Below are positions 25,819 through 36,207 of a DNA stretch of 64,000 nucleotides, one piece after another. Source of the stretch: Trileptium ribeirensis (taxonomy: Eukaryota > Nematoda > Enoplea > Enoplida > Thoracostomopsidae); assembly GCA_030248225.1 (NCBI GenBank), contig JASANE010003562.1, positions 1-64,000 of the forward strand, in the 5' to 3' direction. Within the stretch, counting starts at the first letter, position 1, and the number at the start of each line of letters is the position of its first letter. A program made the position numbers and the translations under genes. The notes beneath the pieces are model-generated. The model did not search any database and had not been told where the DNA came from. It was given only the letters and a program-made list of their open reading frames with translations.

Positions 25819-26325
25819 TGTATGCATAAACAGAGAAATTCCTCCTTTGCCATCAGGGCTTGATCGAGTGGTTCCCCTCAGAACTTGTTGCTGGTCTGCA
25901 TCCACGCCTTACGGCTTTATTGGATTTTATGATAGTGTGCTTTAGAGATTTCCTAGCTATATTTTGCTTAGCGTGTGTAATATTGAATTGTATGCATAAC
26001 CAGGGAAATTCCTCCTTAGCCATCAGAGCTTGATCGAGTGGTTCCCCTCAGAACTTGTTGCTGGTGTGCATCCACGCCTTACGGCTTTATTGGGTTTTAT
26101 GATAGTGTGTTTTAGAGATTTCCTAGCTATATTTTGCTTAGGCTGTGTAATATTGCATTGTATGCATAACCAGGTAAATTCCTCCTTAGCCATCAGGGCT
26201 TGATCGAGTGGTTCCCCTCAGAACTTGTTGCTGCTGTGCATCCACGCCTTACGGCTTTAAGGCATTTGATGATAGTGTGTTTTAGAGATTACCTAGCTAT
26301 ATTTTGCTCAGCGTGTGTAATATTG
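25819..26325. repeat. Three 170-bp tandem repeats beside the BEL/Pao element
   Basis: Units start at 25819, 25989 and 26159 (TGTATGCATAAnCAG), exactly 170 bp apart, each ending in GTGTGTAATATTG. The copies are roughly 95% alike by eye. The third runs into CTCTTTGGCTGGCAATAA, and this junction (TTTAGAGATTnCCTAGCT..GGCAATAA) reappears once, diverged, at about 47.88-47.98 kb. The repeats lie about 300 bp upstream of gag in the element's own orientation, where a 5' LTR or leader would be. They may be LTR-internal enhancer-like repeats or a satellite seed. Confidence 0.8.
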
Positions 26326-26329
26326 TCTC

Positions 26330-28490
26330 TTTGGCTGGCAATAACCTATAATATGCTAGATTAATTGAAATTAGCGTTTTTACGAGGCGTTCTTTTGTAC
26401 CATAATAAAAATAAAATATCCAAACTGCAAATTTATTACATAAATAACAGAAATTTGCGGCGATCAGGTAGCCATTTGTATAAGATAAACGAGCGTAACG
26501 AACACAAAACGCCTTATTATTGCCCTGCATAATGCTAAGATGCGTCAAAAACTTTAATACGATCAATAGGCTCACGCATTAAGTCTTGATATTGAATGAT
26601 CAGCTCTTTTAAGTGGTTCGACGGGTCGTGTGTTAAGCTAATTGCCCCATTATCATTTATAGGAATTTCGTTTTGCACCTTATCTTAGCTAATTTTATAG
26701 GTGTTCAAGGTCCTTCGGCTCAGGTATTAGGTAGTCCCGACGCTGTGCAACGTCGAACACCGAAATTTTTAGAAACTCATTAGTTTTCACTATTATGCCA
26801 ATCAACTCTAGTTTTGCTATACAAGATCTGGAGGTTTAGGTTTATACGGCGGTGAGAGGTTTGGGAATGCGCGGCCTCACACAGCGGGCCGGGTGAATGT
26901 GGCTTAGGGGGACAGTTGGCTAACCCACTATACCTTCCCTCCGGACTTCTAAGATATATCTACAGGCAGAACTCGATCTTTATGACAATCAATTAAGGAT
27001 ATATCTTATGGACATATTTTTCCATATTGAAGGGGCAGAAGTGAGATGGGTCGACAAGTCGTGAGTCAAGCTTATTTGCCAATGCGCATTTTAGCACATT
27101 AAATATATATATGAAAGCTAAATGACGTTCTAGCTTAAGTAAAGTTGCATAACACGACCGTTTAACAAAGTTTGTTGGCGTCGTATACAATGCGATTCCT
27201 TACGGATAAAAGAATCAACATCTTCTCCTTAATTGGTCAGCTAGTGCTGAACGCTGCTTGCTATCGTGCCGTATGGATTTGATATCAGGCGCCTAGTTGA
27301 GTTGATCAAACTTAGCGTGATACACAAATTCGTTCAGACAGTAATGATTGCCAGTGTAGGTCTTATTCATATGATTTAAGTCAAATGTACCGGTATGTCG
27401 ACATGTTTTGGTAACGACGAAATCGGTTTGAAACCATTCATCTAAAATCCCTCAACATACAGTACCAGTTGCGAAGAGTAACCATTATTTTTGCGACTAG
27501 ATTGAAAGCTCTAGGTCACTGCAACCATTAATTCAGCTGCTACTGCTATTTTAATTTTAAACATTTGGCAAAAGCGCAATAATCACGTATACGAAATTGT
27601 TCAAACCTGAATGACTATGGGTTCTTCTCATTACGAGCGGAGCTTCGAAATGCGCATTTTACAATTGTTGTTTCAATTACCGAAATTTGTTATAGTTCAT
27701 AAATGGATTTTTACTTAGCTTGATAATGTATTCATTGTATATTTTGTTGTTCTATTTTCCCATCTGTACAGTATCATTCCATCCAACGATTCCAGCTTAA
27801 AGTTTTGTACTGAGGAGATAACGGCGGATTTTATCGTACAACACAGTTGTACTGGCGAGCCTACATCTTTGCAATATTTTTTAATATGAAAACATTTTTG
27901 TCGCTGGTAACGGCAATGTTTTCTGACCATAATGATAACACTAACTAATTTAATATGCAGGAATTTTGCGACACTGGAAACTTTTAGCAAACAATTCTTT
28001 TCGCCTATTTGAAAACAAGGTTTGAATAGATATTTTCGGACATAAGAACACAGATTGCGCCAATAGCAAATACAATATTTCGATATAAAATTTTTCTTAT
28101 GTTCTCATAACTCATTAATTCGTTTCGTTCGTGTGTGTTGCCCAGTATATATACGACGAAAGTAGAGCGGACTGTTCATTTTTCAGCTATAAATTTGGCT
28201 TGCTCTATTAATCGAGAGCTAGTCTAATTTTTGAGTACAGAATCGCAACAGCATCAGAATATCATAGTGAGTGGGAGGCATTTTGTTAAGAAACAAAATG
28301 CTTACTTTTTGTTTTCAGTAGCAATAATATGTGATACTAATTTAACGAACGAATGTTTAACGCGAATACGACGTGGGATTTAACAAAAAATAAATCAGAT
28401 TTATACAGGTCTAATTTTTTGTTAATCATTTAATCAATATGATTTATTTCTCAAGCACATATTAAGCTAAGCTTCCGTTAGCTGACTCCA
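26330..28490. other. Non-coding stretch with a dispersed repeat
   Basis: No gene seen. Positions about 26850-27100 share phrases in the same order with 41510-41760: CGGCCTCACAC..GGG, GTGGCTTAGGGG, GGCTAACCC, CTAAGATAT and AAGCTTATTTGCCAAT. This indicates one dispersed repeat family. Its second member directly follows a phased AATT array. Confidence 0.45.
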
Positions 28491-28499
28491 ACAGATTAC

Positions 28500-29990
28500 A
28501 GTTATATCTGCAGAGTTATTAGTAAATAATATTGCTATAATATTTAAATGTAAAAAAATTTAGCTTAAAATATCCAGTACAGTCAACATACATAACAAAA
28601 GGTAAAATATTTCATTCACATTGTGTATTATTGCTTAATATGTTTATATAAACATTCACATTTCGTAATGCATTGTTAAGTATCCAAAATCATCAGATAC
28701 ATGGATCACATTATTAAATAACTAGAGAAATTTTTGGGCGGTTTAAGGACACTTGGGCGTACATTTCTGTGTCACTTGTCGGAATCATTTCGAAGACACC
28801 GTCGGAAACAATGAAAACACAGCACTGAGCATAAAAATTACATGTATTGATTGTTTCATGCTTGAAAGGTTGTGCTTAATGATATGTCTAATAATCAATC
28901 CAGTTAAACGAATAAATTAGTATTTCATGTTACGTTGAACATACTTGGCGCTACTAATTTTCTAACTTGGACCGTAAGGCACCACACTAGCCACTGAGCT
29001 ATGTCAGGGCTACTGCTCAGATCCTCAAGGCTCCACGCAAAGTGAGAAACTAACAAGCATTGCGTAATCCCTCAGTGTACACAGTGGTACGCTATGTAAA
29101 GTGTTTTCGACGAACAACATCGATTAAAGTATTAAAATTTTGATTTTAATGTGTATAAATGGTCATACATCTAATGACATTAAATGCTTTTTAAATGAGT
29201 TTATTGCTTTAATGACTTTAAATTTTCATAAAGCTCGTCATAATTGCTCATAAGTTCTATTAATATAAGGTGGATGTCTCCAGCTTAGCAAGCAATATTT
29301 GTAGAAATAGATAATAAAGTAATCGTTTGTTAAACGCTGATTTTACTCTAAAACATAGCATGACGTTATGTGGCAACATTAAATTTTTTTTGTAGTGATA
29401 TTCCTGCACTCATTTTCGCGCTTTGTAATCCGGCTGGCATAAAAAATGGCATTCGCACAGGATGTCTATAGTTTCTTTTGGCTTTGTGCTTTATATAAAA
29501 TTATACAAGTTAATATAATAGCTTTAAATGATGGTCTTTAAGCGTCGTAAAATTTGTAGTATATAATAAACTAATTAATTTAGCAGCTTTTACCCTGCCA
29601 ACGGTTTGTATAATTTAACTCACATCCAACTGAAAATAACATGTAATTAATAGTAATAAACATTTTATGTATCAAATGAAGCCTAGCAAAATAGTATAAC
29701 GGCTTCTGTTCAAGTAAAGTCATTGCTCGACAACGTGTCCGGTCATATTTTTCAGCCTGTTTGGATCATCTGATTTCGTGACTTGTGGCTCTTATGTGAT
29801 GTTGTTTGCTTCATTGATTACCCGGTGGTATTCGTCATCCCTCGAGAGATAACATTGGTGGAAACAATTGACGTCGGTGTACACATAAATTTCGTTCGTT
29901 CTATTTGTTCGATACGAGAGACTTGACTTTTTCTGAATTCGCATAAAGCCAAATAAGATGCCGTAGTTCAAAATTGACATCATACACAGT
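28500..29990 (+). repeat. Diverged duplicated segment, copy 1
   Basis: This AT-rich stretch aligns by eye, in the same order and orientation, with 51295-52690. Shared landmarks include GGAAACAAT..CACTGAGCATAA, ATTGATTGTTTC, CTGAGCTATGTCAG, GCTTTGTGCTTTATATAAAA, CCTCGAGAGnTA, ATTGACGTC, TTCTATTTGTTC and TAAAGCCAAAT. An A-box-like tRNA motif (minus strand, 28991-29001) lies inside both copies. No coding potential is seen. It is either a long non-autonomous transposon or an old segmental duplication. Confidence 0.65.
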
Positions 29991-31159
29991 TTTGAAGCAA
30001 GCCCGACCTGCGAGTACTATGGAGCTTGGTAAAGCACTAGAGCCAATCTATCTAAACTATTTTATCTTCTTAATTCTCAGAATGTGTAGAAATAGGCAAC
30101 AAAAAATTAGACAATCATCTTTGCAAATTCCGAACTAATATATTTTATATTTTGTTCGTTTTTTGTTGCATACAGATTCTGAAAAGTTCTATCGAAGTTT
30201 ATACATGTGAATTAAAAATCTGACCCAACTTTAACTTTGTCGGATTCATGTGAAACGTGACGATTAGCGAAGGAACTGCTTGGCGAACACAGTGCTTTGC
30301 TATTGAAATCAAGCCATTTCGCCTAGGAGAAAGTTCGGTTGAAGTTACCGAAATTTTTGGGAAGTAAACAATTAAGCGATTTTTGTTCGCGAACACCAAT
30401 AGATTACACTTAGATCGATTTGCTTGTAACGTCACTATTGCAATAAATTTGTCCACGAACAACGAATAACCTTATGCAAACTTGATGGACATTAAGCAAC
30501 GGAATTTTTGCAAATTGAAAATCACCAAAATTATGTTGGAGCGAGCAAACGGTATAATTTCTGGCACTTGGATTTGATTTTGCTAATGTTCGGTTAGCAA
30601 AAAACCGTATGACATTCAGTATTTTTTCCCTAAGAAAAGTTTGCAATTGGATATCAGTTGTTATAAAATAGGATGGTTGGTGGTATAACCTTAACGTTAT
30701 TGACGCATAAATACTCTAAAAAATTTGAATTGTAGAAGATATTTTACATATTTATTAGTTGTTGTAACTATATAACAACACACATACACTTTAACGATGC
30801 GAATATCGAACGTTAACTGTATGCGTTGCTATTATACAGTTACGTACGGTGATTAATCTAGTCGCAAATTATGTATTATAGCCGGTTGCTAAACATGCCT
30901 AACAATTGATTTAAACGTATAGCCCTATCAGTTATACCATCCTCAACCGTTTCTGCATGACTGCTGCATCTAATAAAGCCTTTATCACTTCACCTAAATA
31001 AAAATGCTTACATACAAAAGCCAGAGATTCAAAATAACATGGTGATTCGTTTTATACACCAACTTCGCCAAGTTATGATCTATGTATTCCATTGAACAAT
31101 CGCCGCCTAAACACACATATGTATATATTACATAAATATATCTTATATAAATTTCCTAT

Positions 31160-31357
31160 CATGGGCGTAGCCAAAGAAAGGATAGACTATCCCAGCATGC
31201 GGTGCATGCAACTGTTCCCTGCGACCTAGCGTGCCACCGTCAAGGACGACAGACAAGCGAAATATATGTTTACGTCTTCCGGCAGTGGGTAATCTCGGCT
31301 CCACCTAACAAATTTTTTGCCTCACCCACGTGCGCCAGGTTCTGGCTACACCCCTGT
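31160..31357. mobile_element. MITE of about 200 bp
   Basis: The left end TGGGCGTAGCCAAAG is complementary to the right end CTGGCTACACCCCTG (which reads CAGGGGTGTAGCCAG on the other strand), enclosing about 165 bp without coding capacity. TAT-like sequence flanks both ends but a clean target-site duplication cannot be read. The same end sequences recur at 16.43-16.56 kb and 12.97 kb. Confidence 0.5.
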
Positions 31358-31698
31358 ATACTATACATATTTATTCAAATTAATTATTTGTATAGTACAT
31401 ATATTCATTGTGTAGTATACATCTTAGGTATCGATGGGGTTGCGTAGGGGATTACCCTCCTAAGGGTCGGCTCCCCAAGCCATATTTACACCATCACTAC
31501 TACAGACTTCGCACTTTCGCGTGTAGCGGAAAATTTTAGCAAACATTGGGTAATATTGGCAGAATGTTACCCAATTCTTCTACCCACGATCCCCTGAATA
31601 CGCCCTGCCCCCCGACAATATCCCAGCGAACTGCCTACCTCCTACTAAACCGGCAGACAATCGGTACTATGATATATAGGGTGTCCATAATTAATCCC

Positions 31699-31971
31699 TT
31701 AACCCTTTCATGCCCGAATTAATTTGTGTATCGTGCAATGTTTGACAAACTCAAGCCTGCGCCAGGGATCGAACCCGAAACGCACGGGTGAAACTTGTGT
31801 ACGCAAACCACTGAGCTATCGGAGAGCTGTTGCTCGGTTCCTCAAGGAACCTCAAAATGCGAGCGAATAACAACGCACGTTCAAACGTACAATATACGAC
31901 AAACTCAGTAAACACAACGAGTCGCAATGTGCGTTGGGTCCATTTGGGCCTGGTGGGCATGAGAGGGTTAA
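31699..31971. mobile_element. piggyBac-type TTAA MITE with antisense tRNA-like promoter
   Basis: TTAA at 31699-31702 and at 31968-31971 flank a 265-bp body with inverted ends CCCTTTCATGCCC / GGGCATGAGAGGG (one mismatch). TTAA targets and CCC ends are the signature of piggyBac transposition. Inside, on the minus strand, is a tRNA-like module: A box TAGCTCAGTGG (31818-31808) and B box GGTTCGATCCC (31775-31765). A diverged second copy in the opposite orientation lies at 48286-48545. It is non-autonomous, and no piggyBac transposase is present in the window. Confidence 0.7.
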
Positions 31972-32061
31972 TTTCAAACTGTTGCCGAGACTGCAATTTT
32001 ATACTTACAACCTCTCCAGGAATTAAAATCGAACGTATTATAAATATCTGCTTATAGCAAA

Positions 32062-33055
32062 ATGTGTCATACTCGACTTAATTTGGCTGATAGAATAACT
32101 GCAGTAAAATTGTATTCTGTTAACCTCAATAGCCGGGAAGCTGAGCAACAACAGTCCCGGCATTCGTCTTCACAGCCCCCATATCATAAAATTTTAGCTT
32201 CAATTAATAAAAGGCTTGATCGAACTGGTTCCGTAGCTTACTTGTCCCGAAGAGGTAGACCGCCGACGGCATCAGATGATGCTGCGATGGCTGATATTTC
32301 CTCTAATCATTTTGACAATAGCCCGACATAGTCAATTCACCGGTGTGCTGTTAATACCGGCGTCAACAAATCCACTGTTTTCAAAATTGCTAAATGTTTG
32401 GGGCGAAAACCTATTGGACCGTCGCTAATTCATGTTTTGATTGAAGATGATTATGATCGCAGGGTCGAATTCTGCGAAAAATGGTTAATTCGTCTCGATT
32501 ATGATCCGGGCTTAACTGACGAAGTCATCTGATTCGACGAAAGCAGTTTTCAACTGAACCTCCACGTTAACCGGCATAATTGTATTTACTGATACGCAGA
32601 AAGCCCTCATAACACAATCGAAAACCATAAGAATTGGTCTGGCAGTATGGGTCGGCTTGTGGTTTGGTGTATTTTTTGGGCCGTTGTTTTTCACTGGTAC
32701 TGCGAATGCAGACAACTAATGTTAGTGCGAAATGAATTTTATCCTAATATTCAACAGTTCACCAAATATTAACAGGCTTCACTTTATGCAGGATGGGACG
32801 TCTCCTCATTTTGCGATGGCTGCGCACCGTTTGTTGGCTGAAACCTTCCCTGATCGTTGGCTGTAGCGCCGAGGCCCTGTCGAATTGCCTGCTGGTCTCC
32901 TGATCTAAACTCTCTTGACTATTTCTGCGGAGAGTTTTGCACGAGAAGCTAGACAATCGCAAACCACGGAGCCTTACATGGTTCGAAAAGTTTGCCGAAG
33001 TGTGTGTTTTCGAATAAAAGAATGCAGTGATCTTGGAGGCGCCCAAGTTCACACT
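32062..33055 (+). pseudogene. Tc1/mariner-like transposase (broken)
   Basis: The N-terminal DNA-binding part (from 32062, about 90 codons) has the RITAVKLYSVN helix and GRPPTAS linker of Tc1/mariner-type HTH domains. After a TAG stop at 32329 the same frame continues through STVFKIAKCLGRKP to the first catalytic aspartate in FDESSF, just after a TGA at 32530. Another TGA follows at 32590. A frame change before 32786 leads to the second aspartate in QDGTSPHF. A further change leads to SPDLNSLDYF, holding the third acidic residue. The transposase would cut and paste its own element. It is clearly inactive. Confidence 0.8.
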
Positions 33056-33076
33056 TGGTGTGCTGTTCATGAAATA

Positions 33077-33130
33077 ACGAACTTATATGTGAGACTACGT
33101 GCATACCAAAACGCTTTTAGATATGATTGG
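33077..33130 (+). repeat. 3' non-coding end shared with the 39.5-kb mariner copy
   Basis: TTATATGTGAGACTACGTGCATACCAAAACGCTTTTAGATATG-like sequence, given here by its parts TTATATGTGAGA, GCATACCAAAACG and TTTTAGATATG, recurs at 39542-39585 with few changes. Both blocks lie downstream of the same transposase C-terminus, so they are probably the element's 3' end. I could not find the matching inverted 5' end. Confidence 0.55.
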
Positions 33131-33139
33131 CTGAAATTA

Positions 33140-34540
33140 GGATCAGTGGCTTAGCTATATGCAGGTGGTGCTGTCCTCGACAAAACCCGGGCGTTCGCGA
33201 TGTCTAACGCGCCAATATCAGCTCTATAATAAGCCAACGTTAAGTCAGGATACCGTCGTTTTTTTCTTCTTTGAAAATATATACTTTACGATACTCATGT
33301 TGACCTAAGCCCAAACTCGGGTTCTAGATATTTTCGCTACTACTGTTTGTGCGGTATATACTAACCAATATTATATTAGTTGGGGACTGCGACTGACTTC
33401 TGTTGTGTTGGTTTGCTATAAATATAACAGCAAAATATTATTGAGAAGAATTTTTCGATATTTTTCGGTATCATTGGTAACAAAAAAGTATTATTGGTAT
33501 CAAAAAAGTCCAAAAAGTTTTTATGTAAACATGGTCGAAATAGATATCTTGGGAACCGATTTGTCGAGCAGAGTTGATTGATGCCAAAGTTATTGCTCTA
33601 TATTCAATATTGACTATTTTCGGCGACTATTGACTATTGGGGGAGCTCTAGGAAACGTCAGAAATACTGATAGAACCAAATTAGGAAGCATGTTTAACCA
33701 GCTGACTTTGTTTAAAAGAGTTTTGAGATGTCATTGCTAATCGTGACAAACTTTTGCCCTTACACACGCGGTAAGACCACAAAGCGTGCAATTTTCATTT
33801 CCAGATCAGCAGCATCTATATAGCGTGCGTTTAGCTGTTAATCATGGCAGTATTCGCAAAAGTTTCCGAGCTGTTCGAAGCACACATATCGCCACAGTAT
33901 ACATATTTTGTTATATGACAATGTATATGAGCTATAGTTGCCACAAATTTGAATTCGAATTCGAATTTTGAAACAGATAGCTTCACAATTCAACCATTCT
34001 CGATTTGCCATAAAGAGCTTTCGTCGTTCGGGATCCTGCACAAACGGTTAATATTTGGCTTGCTGCGTGTACGAGACTACCTCCAACATCTAGCTCCATC
34101 AGTGCGTGTGGCGAACTTTATTACGAAATTTTATTCGGGAAACCAAGTAATTTATTGATAGTATTATTACGTGGTCACTGCAAGTATATCGGCAATCTAC
34201 AAAATTTATCCATGCAGGAAGCACGAGGTATAACAGAACTAAATAACTAAAAAAGATTTTTTCATTCCTGAAAGTATTACGTCGTTAATAATTAGCATAC
34301 TATCGACGACGTCATGATATTACAATGATTTCGAATATGCATCATTTTCTAACCTCTTTCTAAATTGTTTTCTTTTTTAAAATCCAAATTTATCGTTTGT
34401 AGAAAATAAGGTTTTGACAGCCAAGGTTCGGAGTCTTTTATATTATCGATCAATTAGTGAAATAAATATGTGTTCGACGGATATATTTTTAATGAAACGG
34501 GTTTGTTTTCCATGAATTATAATAGTGTCAATTCACTTAT
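33140..34540. other. Non-coding stretch before the gypsy LTR
   Basis: No gene seen. Positions 33948-33968 are a short (GAATTC)n run. Frames at 33786-34158 are short and unrecognised. Confidence 0.45.
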
Positions 34541-34879
34541 TGTTATGACGATCGACAAGTAGCGAACATTCCAGAACATTCTGCAAAGTCTAGAAACTTC
34601 TAGAACATTACATAACGTCATTCCAGGAACCTTCCAGAACCTTTTATGACGACAATTGAAGAATCTTCCAGAACGTTCGATCACATGATCACATATTCGA
34701 GAATGTTCCATGAGTACATAAAAGCTAATGTCGAAACAGTAACGTATGACTTCTTTCAATGGATTTGTTACGTTTGTTTCATTCAACTCCATTCGTGTTT
34801 TCCGTGTTTGTGTGTTAATAACGTTTACTTCAAGTCCCGTTGTCTGTGTTTTTTCATTCACACACTCGAAGATACAACA
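34541..34879 (+). repeat. 5' LTR of a Ty3/gypsy element
   Basis: The inferred LTR starts TGTTATGACG and ends ATACAACA (TGTT/AACA termini), 339 bp. A candidate primer-binding site follows at 34888, and gag begins 69 bp beyond the LTR. The LTR holds an upstream block of heat-shock elements and a TATA-like box at 34717-34724. No matching 3' LTR is visible because the element is cut off at about 38.83 kb, so the boundaries rest on the TG..CA rule and the primer site. Confidence 0.6.
34564..34708 (+). promoter_or_regulatory. Cluster of five heat-shock elements
   Basis: Heat-shock factor binds alternating GAA and TTC pentamers, and three units make a strong site. Perfect alternating runs occur at 34564-34581 (four units: GAAnnTTCnnGAAnnTTC), 34593-34605 (three units, with a GTC near-unit ahead), 34627-34639 (three), 34661-34678 (four) and 34696-34708 (three). 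All lie upstream of the CATAAAAG box at 34717, the usual place for an inducible enhancer. This predicts heat- or stress-induced transcription of the element. Confidence 0.8.
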
Positions 34880-34887
34880 GGGATTTT

Positions 34888-34903
34888 TGGCGCACTGAGT
34901 AGG
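34888..34903 (+). other. Candidate tRNA primer-binding site
   Basis: TGGCGCACTGAGTAGG starts with TGG, the complement of the CCA 3' end of tRNAs, eight bases after the inferred LTR end. It would pair with a tRNA ending in GCGCCA. The tRNA identity cannot be named from the sequence alone. Confidence 0.5.
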
Positions 34904-34947
34904 ATCCGTCCTCGACATTTCGGTCAAAGACTCCTTTCGTTCAATTC

Positions 34948-35777
34948 ATGTCTTCCCCGATTGCCGAAGGGTCAAACACTGAATTCATCATGTCAGAGAT
35001 GGGTCAGCTCATCGCCATGATGCAAAAGCAACTGGATGCTCAAGAGAAGCGACATCAAGAACAAATGGAGGCTATGATCAATGTGCTACAACCTGGCGTC
35101 CAAACAAACGGCGTAGCCACCACCATGCCTTCTCCAATTCCGAATATTCCTGATTTTGAGCCGTTCGACTCAACGTTCGAACTTTGGCCAGACTACTGGG
35201 ATCGACTTCAAACCTTCGCTGGAGTACATTCCGTGTCGGACAGCAAGATGGCCCAGATTTCCTGACCAATCAATCCAAAGAGGTCTGCCGCCTGTTTGGA
35301 AATCTCCCGCGGCAACAAAGTCCTCCAAAGGCCATAAACGACGTTGTTATGGACGATATCGTTGACTTCATGTAGAAACAGTACGATCCCAGACGTTTCG
35401 TCGTCTATGAAAGATTCAAGTTTTGGAGCGACATGCGACGAAAGCCGGTTGAAACCCTGCAGGAGCTTGCGGCTCGTATCCGCCAAGATGCCGCTACCTG
35501 GGACTTTCCCTCAATCAAGGGTCCTCAGGACGAAGCACTCCGGTCACGCTTCATTCGCTCCGTCAGTAACGAAGCTGTTCTGAAGGCCCTATTCAAAGTC
35601 AAAGATGACGAGCTCGATTTCGCCAGGGCGGTTCAAATTGCGGTTGAAACGGAAGACGCTTCAAAAGTCGCCAAAGCAACGGTGCATGGCGCCAAACAAA
35701 AGCCGGTCAACAAGGTACATCACCAGCGCACATCCGAAACAAAGGTAAAAGAAAAAAGAATTTCCGACCGGAAGTAA
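34948..35777 (+). pseudogene. Ty3/gypsy gag (broken)
   Basis: The ATG at 34948 opens an acidic/Gln-rich N-terminus with a coiled-coil-like stretch (MMQKQLDAQEKRHQEQMEAM), then PNIPDFEPFDSTFELWPDYW, typical of gypsy capsid entry. The frame is lost at 35265 (TGA) and resumes in other frames. Segment 35433-35777 holds the capsid C-terminal part (LQELAARIRQDAATWDFPS and KDDELDFARAVQIAVETEDA). Gag would assemble the particle. At least two frame changes break it. Confidence 0.8.
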
Positions 35778-36207
35778 CACCCGATTTCCGTGTCCTCGCT
35801 GTGGGAACAATAATTATTACGCGTCCGAATGCCGTTTTATCAACACGGATTGCAACTTATCTGGTATAAAGGATCAGCTGGAAAAGGTATGTCGCAAGAA
35901 GATTACAAGTGGTCAAAACAAGTCTTCCGTTAAAAAGATTCAACAAGTTCAAATGGTCACCAACAACAGTTCCTTACCCAAGTTGGAAACATCCGTCAAA
36001 ATTCACGACAAACCCCTTTCTAATGGAAATCGACACAGCGACAACTGCAACTTCATCTTCAAGCGAAATTGGGAGAAGCTGGGTCACCCAAATCTGGTCA
36101 AATCCTTGTGGAAGTGCGAATCTGCCAGTGAGCACAATTTGCTAGTGCTTGGAACTTTCGTCGCACGCACCCGAACTCAGGATTCTAAGGAGCAACCGGA
36201 AGTCTAA
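35778..36207 (+). pseudogene. Ty3/gypsy nucleocapsid and protease (broken)
   Basis: Shortly after gag a degenerate zinc-knuckle stretch, CPRCGNNNYYASEC, is readable at about 35798-35840. Its spacing is off the CCHC consensus and the His is not in place. Farther on, in the frame of 35909-36145, MEIDTATTATSSS aligns with the retropepsin start MEIDTGA; the glycine of DTG is changed. A following NWEKLGHPNL in a second frame belongs to the same domain, so a frame change lies inside protease. Confidence 0.65.

Noticed and set aside
25819..26325. Regularly spaced repeats considered as a CRISPR-like array
   Set aside because: The units are contiguous 170-bp tandem copies without unique spacers, in a eukaryotic retroelement context.
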